A DNA stretch of 64,000 bases from Salimicrobium album (lineage in GTDB: Bacteria > Bacillota > Bacilli > Bacillales > Halobacillaceae): the NCBI RefSeq assembly GCF_900107115.1, contig NZ_FNOS01000003.1, positions 124,001 to 188,000 on the forward strand, in the 5' to 3' direction. The stretch's first letter is position 1, and every line of letters begins with the position of its first letter. This document shows, piece by piece, positions 59,895-64,000 of this stretch. A model generated the notes under the pieces. The model did no database searches and was not told where the DNA came from. It saw nothing but the letters and a program-made list of their open reading frames with translations. The translations under genes and the position numbers were made by a program.

Positions 59895-61217
59895 TTATTG
59901 TCTGGCTTCTTCCCAGGCATCAGTCGCCTGTTTTTCCACTTCTTCCCACGTTATATCACCGGCAAGATATTCCTGCATGGCGACGCCGAGAGCATCTTCC
60001 GTCCAGGCTGTAGGAGCTCCGAGGAAAACCCAGCCGAGCGTATTACCTTCTTTCGCGTAGTTGTATATTTCCTGGGAAATAGGATCCGCGATTTCCTGGT
60101 CTTCGTACCCTTCGTAAGCAGGAATGAACTTGAATTCTTCCGTTACGAATTTCTTACCTTTGTCAGACGTGTACATCCAGTCGAGGAAATCTTTGGACGC
60201 CTGTACCACTTCATCTTCGGATTGCTTGTTTACCACCCAGTAGTTAGGCACGCCTACAGGAATACTTCCTTCATAACCTTCCACCGGAATAGGAAGAAGT
60301 CCGACATTGTTTTCGGCGAATTCCTGATCCATGGATTCGATCGTGTTGTACACCCAGTTACCCTGCTGAATCATCGCTACGTTTCCAAGAGAAAAGTGCT
60401 CTTCCACCTGCTGGGAATAATCGAGACTCAATACAGGCTGAATGGAATTTTCACTCTGAAGATCCGTGAACTCTTTCATCTGATCTCCCATTGCGAATTC
60501 CACAGTCTCCGCTTCATATGCTTCCATTACATCATGATTGAACTCATCCGCCAGGTAGGCGTTTGCCAGGTGGTTACCCATAACCCACTGTTCTTTTCCG
60601 GGGAAAGCGAACGGCGCTTTGATTCCCAATTCTTCTTTATTGGAATTCAGGGTTTCCACGGCACCTTTCAGATCTTCCATCGTCTTGATCGAGGAAGCAT
60701 CAATACCCGCTTCTTCGAAAACTTTCTTATTGTAAAGAAGTCCATAGCCTTCCTGGTTAAAAGGAAGTCCGAGAACCTGATCGTCACGACTTACACCGTT
60801 CAACGTCCCCTCAAGAGCCGCTTCGGCAGCTTTCGTATCCGAAACGTCGGCCAGATATTCTTCGTACTCGTCCACGTCCGTCGGTCCGCCGACGTTGAAG
60901 ATGTCAGGCTCTTCGCCGGAGGAGAAGGAAGTTTTCAGTGAAGCACCGTAATCGTTACCGCCGCCGACGGTTTTGACGTTAATATTGACGTCCGGGTTCT
61001 CTTCTTCATACATCGATACAAGTTCTTCAAACTGATCTTTGAACTCCACTTTGAATTGAAAAACGTCAACCGTAACCGCTTCGCCGTTGCCGCCTTCTCC
61101 TCCACCGTCATTACTTCCGCCGGAAGATTCTTCACCTGAGCCGAACGAACAGCCCGCCAGCACACTTGAAGCCAATAGAGCCGTAGCAATCCCTGAATAA
61201 AACCTTTTCTTCTTCAT
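59895..61217 (-). CDS. Extracellular sugar-binding lipoprotein of an ABC transporter
   Basis: Signal MKKKRFYSGIATALLASSVL with lipobox LAGC, an acidic glycine-serine linker, and a family 1 solute-binding domain (DVNINVKTVGGGNDYGASLK, LPFNQEGYGLLYNKKVFEEAG, AMIQQGNWVYN). ATG 61217 has AAAGGAG eight bases ahead. First gene of the nine-gene leftward operon. Its leader holds two LacI-type operators. Confidence 0.94.
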   Translation of the reverse strand: MKKKRFYSGIATALLASSVLAGCSFGSGEESSGGSNDGGGEGGNGEAVTVDVFQFKVEFKDQFEELVSMYEEENPDVNINVKTVGGGNDYGASLKTSFSSGEEPDIFNVGGPTDVDEYEEYLADVSDTKAAEAALEGTLNGVSRDDQVLGLPFNQEGYGLLYNKKVFEEAGIDASSIKTMEDLKGAVETLNSNKEELGIKAPFAFPGKEQWVMGNHLANAYLADEFNHDVMEAYEAETVEFAMGDQMKEFTDLQSENSIQPVLSLDYSQQVEEHFSLGNVAMIQQGNWVYNTIESMDQEFAENNVGLLPIPVEGYEGSIPVGVPNYWVVNKQSEDEVVQASKDFLDWMYTSDKGKKFVTEEFKFIPAYEGYEDQEIADPISQEIYNYAKEGNTLGWVFLGAPTAWTEDALGVAMQEYLAGDITWEEVEKQATDAWEEARQ

Positions 61218-61300
61218 TCCATACACTCCTTTTTACTGTTTCTGATGTTTTGAATCCGCTTACAACTTACACAAAAAATAAAGGACGCCGGAAAAGTTTG

Positions 61301-61314
61301 TGCATTCGTTTGCA
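61301..61314. promoter_or_regulatory. LacI-type operator of the sugar ABC operon (proximal)
   Basis: TGCATTCGTTTGCA; on the minus strand TGCAAACGAATGCA, an almost perfect dyad around a central CG. Confidence 0.7.
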
Positions 61315-61379
61315 AAAATATCCAATAAATTATTCCTTCTCCTATGTAAAGAAAAGGACAGGTGACAGAAGCGATACTG

Positions 61380-61393
61380 TGAATTCGTTTGCA
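61380..61393. promoter_or_regulatory. LacI-type operator of the sugar ABC operon (distal)
   Basis: TGAATTCGTTTGCA; on the minus strand TGCAAACGAATTCA. It lies 79 bases from the proximal site, about 7.5 helical turns, so looping is possible. No clear promoter or gene is seen in the rest of this gap. Confidence 0.7.
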
Positions 61394-61480
61394 CAGTTTC
61401 ATTGTCTGTATCTTAGCACGATTACAAACATATTACAATAAGTATTCTGAAAAATATGTATCATATTATTTTTTCCATAC

Positions 61481-61513
61481 AAAAAAAGCCGAAGGGGGTA
61501 CCCTTCAGCTCTT
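61481..61513 (-). terminator. Terminator of the DUF2188 gene
   Basis: On the minus strand AGCTGAAGGG and CCCTTCGGCT pair around GTACC, followed by seven T. Confidence 0.85.
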
Positions 61514-61527
61514 TACGCATAATTAAA

Positions 61528-61728
61528 TTAAAAGCTTCTTTCTTCTTGCACGTTATCGTCCTGATCGAGAATCAGAACTTTACTCGGAGAGTTCTTCTTC
61601 GCAATTTCTTCGGCTTTGCTGACTGCGGAATCAAAATCTTCGAAGAAATCCGTCGGAGCGATGTCTTCGATTTTAATGTACCAGCCGTTTTTGTCTTTGT
61701 TTTGTACTACGCTATATTCTTTTACCAT
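61528..61728 (-). CDS. DUF2188 domain protein, 66 aa
   Basis: Small basic-acidic alpha/beta protein: KEYSVVQNKDKNGWYIKIE, then FDSAVSKAEEIAKKNSPSKV and LILDQDDNVQEERSF, the DUF2188 pattern. The family is widespread and of unknown function. Monocistronic with its own terminator. Confidence 0.85.
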   Translation of the reverse strand: MVKEYSVVQNKDKNGWYIKIEDIAPTDFFEDFDSAVSKAEEIAKKNSPSKVLILDQDDNVQEERSF

Positions 61729-61820
61729 AATTAATCCACTCCTCTTTTAATGATCGGATACTTTTGATTGTACCCCGCCTCTTTTTCCTTCAAACATATC
61801 TCAAATAGTCAGAAAATTAG

Positions 61821-61850
61821 TTGACATACCTTTCCTCTGGTGGTTATACT
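61821..61850 (+). promoter_or_regulatory. Promoter of metX
   Basis: A perfect TTGACA and TATACT are separated by 18 bases, upstream of the SAM riboswitch. Confidence 0.75.
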
Positions 61851-61883
61851 TCATAATAAGCTTAAATTGAATAGTTCGTGCGA

Positions 61884-61996
61884 CTCTTATTAAGAGCGGC
61901 TGAGGGATTAGGCCCTGTGAAGCCCGGCAACCTTCAAACATCAGTTTGAAAAGGTGCTACGTCCTACAGATCTTACTGATCTGGAAGATAAGAGGA
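61884..61996 (+). ncRNA. SAM-I riboswitch (S-box)
   Basis: CTCTTATTAAGAGCGGCTGA, GGGATTAGGCCCTGTGAAGC, CCGGCAACC, AAAGGTGCTACGTCC-like GGTGCTACGTCC and AGATAAGAGG follow the S-box pattern in order; the outer P1 pairs CTCTTAT with ATAAGAG. Confidence 0.97.
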
Positions 61997-62010
61997 GGCA
62001 ATATATAAAT

Positions 62011-62047
62011 CAGCCCTCTTCTTAACTTATCAGAAGGGGGCTTTTTC
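62011..62047 (+). terminator. Terminator controlled by the SAM riboswitch
   Basis: AGCCCTCTTCT and AGAAGGGGGCT form the stem, followed by TTTTCTG. SAM binding should allow it to form and stop metX. Confidence 0.9.
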
Positions 62048-62102
62048 TGTGCCCGGTCTCCCCGGCCGCATTACCTATACAATTCCACTGGAGGGAAGAT
62101 AG

Positions 62103-63155
62103 ATGTCCGTCAATCATATCCGAACATGTGAAACCGTTTATAAAGAAGTGTCGATCGGGGAGTTCATTTGCGAATCAGGTGAACGGCTGCCGGAAGTTAC
62201 CCTTGCCTATGAGCAATCCGGCAACCAGAATGCGCCCCTGCTCCTTATATGTCACGCTCTCACAGGCAATCAGTACACCGTGGGTACGGAAGAAGAGCCC
62301 GGATGGTGGAGAGGTCTATTCGGAAAAGAAGGGATAGTCCCGGAAGAAGAGTTTCAGACTGTCACCTTCAACGTGCTTGGTGGCTGTCACGGTTCTACGG
62401 GGCCTGCGAGCGTAAATCCCGAAAATGGAGAGGTCTATCGCCTCGACTTCCCTTCCATAACAATCAGAGATGTAGTACGGGCTCAGAAAAGGGCTCTGGA
62501 AGTTCTCGGCTTCACGCACATACATGCCGTACTCGGCGGGTCACTCGGTGGTATGCAGGTGTATGAGTGGGGGCTTATGTACCCGGATGCGATGGATAAG
62601 CTGTTTATTCTCGCTTCCACCCCGGCCCTCAGCGATTATGGAATAGCATTCAACCATATAGGGGCGGAAGCGATAAAACGTGACCCGCGGTGGGACAATG
62701 GTAATTATCAATCGAATGAGAACCTCGACGGTTTTGAAATTGCGAGAATGACGGGGATGGTCACTTACAGAAGCAGATCTCTGTTTCACCAGCGCTTCAA
62801 CCGCCGGCAGAACGAAGAAAGTTATCATATCCAGTCCTATCTGGATCATCAGGGGAAGAAGATTAAAAAACGGTTCGATGCCAACAGCTACCTTTACCTT
62901 CTTGAGGCGATGAACCATCATGATATTACAAGAAACAGAGGAGCCATGGAAGATACGGTGCAACAGTACAGAGCAGATATTTATACGATGAGTTTCGAGA
63001 AAGATCTCATATATCCGAAGGAATCCATGGAAGAATTTTCACTCCTCACTCCACACGCTGTGCATTTCCATATCGATACCGAATTCGGTCACGACGGCTT
63101 CCTTGTCGAATTCGATAAGTGGGGAGAGTTCATCAGATATCACTTACGTGTTTAA
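62103..63155 (+). CDS. metX: Homoserine O-acetyltransferase
   Basis: Alpha/beta hydrolase that acylates homoserine, the first committed step to methionine. Nucleophile S147 in AVLGGSLGGMQVYEW, oxyanion-side NVLGGCHGSTGPASVNP, and the acid and base in SFEKDLIYP and TEFGHDGFLVE. Length 350 is normal. GGAGGG precedes the ATG. SAM-I control upstream fits methionine synthesis. Acetyl or succinyl donor cannot be decided from sequence alone. Confidence 0.94.
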   Translation: MSVNHIRTCETVYKEVSIGEFICESGERLPEVTLAYEQSGNQNAPLLLICHALTGNQYTVGTEEEPGWWRGLFGKEGIVPEEEFQTVTFNVLGGCHGSTGPASVNPENGEVYRLDFPSITIRDVVRAQKRALEVLGFTHIHAVLGGSLGGMQVYEWGLMYPDAMDKLFILASTPALSDYGIAFNHIGAEAIKRDPRWDNGNYQSNENLDGFEIARMTGMVTYRSRSLFHQRFNRRQNEESYHIQSYLDHQGKKIKKRFDANSYLYLLEAMNHHDITRNRGAMEDTVQQYRADIYTMSFEKDLIYPKESMEEFSLLTPHAVHFHIDTEFGHDGFLVEFDKWGEFIRYHLRV

Positions 63156-63202
63156 CGGCTGCAGAAGATCCGTTATCAAAAAAGAGCCAGGCCGGGAGAC
63201 AA

Positions 63203-63258
63203 TAAAAAAACAGCACATTACCTCCACCGGCCGCAGCCGCCTGAGGTCTCTGTGCTGT
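63203..63258 (-). terminator. Terminator of the polysaccharide deacetylase-like gene
   Basis: On the minus strand ACAGCACA pairs with TGTGCTGT around a 33-base, partly self-complementary loop (CGGCTGCGGCCGG), followed by seven T. Confidence 0.8.
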
Positions 63259-63269
63259 TCCTTAGAAGA

Positions 63270-64000
63270 TTACATTCCGGCCAGTCGTTCTGCTCCGGAC
63301 TTTTCCCTGCCTGTTTCCTTTTCCCTGCTCCTGGAGTCTTTCAGCTCAGGAAGTACTTCCCGTAATAACGCAGGAGTTTTTTCATTCAATCCGCTCATGA
63401 CAAGCTGCCCGTTCGAACGGGCGGAATTCACGAGCTGCTCCGTCACCCACGCCTCGGACTTCCCGGCCCAGTTAGGGCGATTGATGAGTGCTTTTTCCGG
63501 GCTCACCCTGTCCCCGGAAACCAGCACCTCCTGCTGACCTGTAATGGAGCTGAGCAGGTTCACGGAACGTTCCCGGTATTCGCTTTCTTTCTTATCCGAG
63601 AGACGTCCCGGGAGCCTCTGGTTCCATGTATGAGCGACCACAGCGTGCCCCTGTTCTTTTATAGCTTCCACCGCGGCCGGATATCGTTCGACACGTTTGC
63701 CGATCAAAAAGAACACAGCTTTCCGGTCGTTCTTCTCCAGCGCCCGGAGGATCTCTTCTGTCCTCTTCGGATGGGGGCCTCCCATCACTGCTACAGGATA
63801 CTCTTCTAACATTTTTTCGGTAACAGGAATTTCAGTGATCTCTTTCTCCGTATGAAAAATCCCCGGTCTCTCCGTCATATCCGAACGCTTCTTCATGAAC
63901 TTTTCTTTGAACCATTCCGGGTGCTCCTGTTTATTCACCCGTACGGACTGATTCCCCGCGAAGAAAGTGAAAGCGTCCCCTTCATACGTAAAGCTGTTAA
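63270..64000 (-). CDS. Polysaccharide deacetylase (NodB)-like protein, catalytically degenerate (5' end outside window)
   Basis: The frame is open to the right edge (reading NSFTYEGDAFTFFAGNQSVRVN before the first internal GTG), so the start is missing. A NodB-type fold is recognisable: PHPKRTEEILRALEKNDRKA, VFFLIGKRVERYPAAVEAIK and EQGHAVVAHTWNQRL. The TFDDGP motif is VMGGPH, so the catalytic and metal aspartates are lost, and the second histidine of HTWSH is glutamine. The tail is basic and charged. It looks like a pseudoenzyme derived from cell-wall deacetylases such as PdaC. An unusual extra N-terminal domain is cut by the window edge. Confidence 0.75.
   Translation of the reverse strand, partial: NSFTYEGDAFTFFAGNQSVRVNKQEHPEWFKEKFMKKRSDMTERPGIFHTEKEITEIPVTEKMLEEYPVAVMGGPHPKRTEEILRALEKNDRKAVFFLIGKRVERYPAAVEAIKEQGHAVVAHTWNQRLPGRLSDKKESEYRERSVNLLSSITGQQEVLVSGDRVSPEKALINRPNWAGKSEAWVTEQLVNSARSNGQLVMSGLNEKTPALLREVLPELKDSRSREKETGREKSGAERLAGM

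Overview
The window is chromosomal DNA from a low-to-moderate GC Gram-positive rod of the Bacillaceae. Nearly all genes have strong AGGAGG-type ribosome binding sites. Many products are Bacillus families (YpjP, YkhA, NiaR, CssRS/HtrA, SE1832, a YkoY-type TerC protein), and the riboswitches (FMN, Mn2+, SAM-I) are of Bacillus type. Acidic proteins and several Na+-coupled transporters (Na+/H+ antiporter, alanine symporter, TRAP) suggest, by inference only, a halo- or alkaliphilic lifestyle. I see no rRNA, tRNA, CRISPR array, prophage or insertion sequence.

Left part (1-12 kb): the C-terminal end of a secreted M6 (immune inhibitor A type) peptidase; a GNAT acetyltransferase with a fructosamine-kinase-like protein; a DUF1722 protein; a YjiH membrane protein; an acyltransferase; ypjP with an M29 aminopeptidase; and a GlcNAc operon (nagP-nagA-nagB-nagR) whose promoter carries a NagR operator over its -35 box. 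Next (12-24 kb): an FMN-riboswitch-controlled operon ribD-ribE-ribBA-ribH that ends in a CPD photolyase; a divergent GH13 alpha-glucosidase flanked by LacI-type operators; a wecC-wecG/tagA pair; and a Mn2+-riboswitch operon (TerC protein, SE1561, OsmC).

Middle (24-50 kb): a TRAP dicarboxylate-type transporter whose binding protein appears to start at AUU; a Na+/H+ antiporter; brnQ; a second M29 aminopeptidase; an ABC-F protein; an alanine symporter; a Fur-box-controlled deletion scar that fuses a lipoprotein signal to half an ABC ATPase; ykhA; cssSR and a divergent htrA; cardiolipin synthase; niaR; a GH32 protein lacking two of its three catalytic acids; a PTS EIIA; an MFS exporter; and rarD. 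Three clusters of a roughly 117-nt palindromic repeat lie here. Each starts at or just after the stop codon of a gene in the same orientation.

Right part (50-64 kb): a TetR regulator and an FAD oxidoreductase, then a long leftward operon for glucoside uptake and catabolism: sugar-binding lipoprotein, two permeases, MalR-like LacI regulator, ThuA, two Gfo/Idh/MocA dehydrogenases, a TIM-barrel isomerase and YesL. It fits the 3-keto-glucoside route. LacI-type operators with a common core occur before this operon, inside it before thuA, and before the distant alpha-glucosidase, which suggests one regulon. The window ends with a SAM-riboswitch-controlled metX and the C-terminal part of a catalytically degenerate polysaccharide deacetylase.
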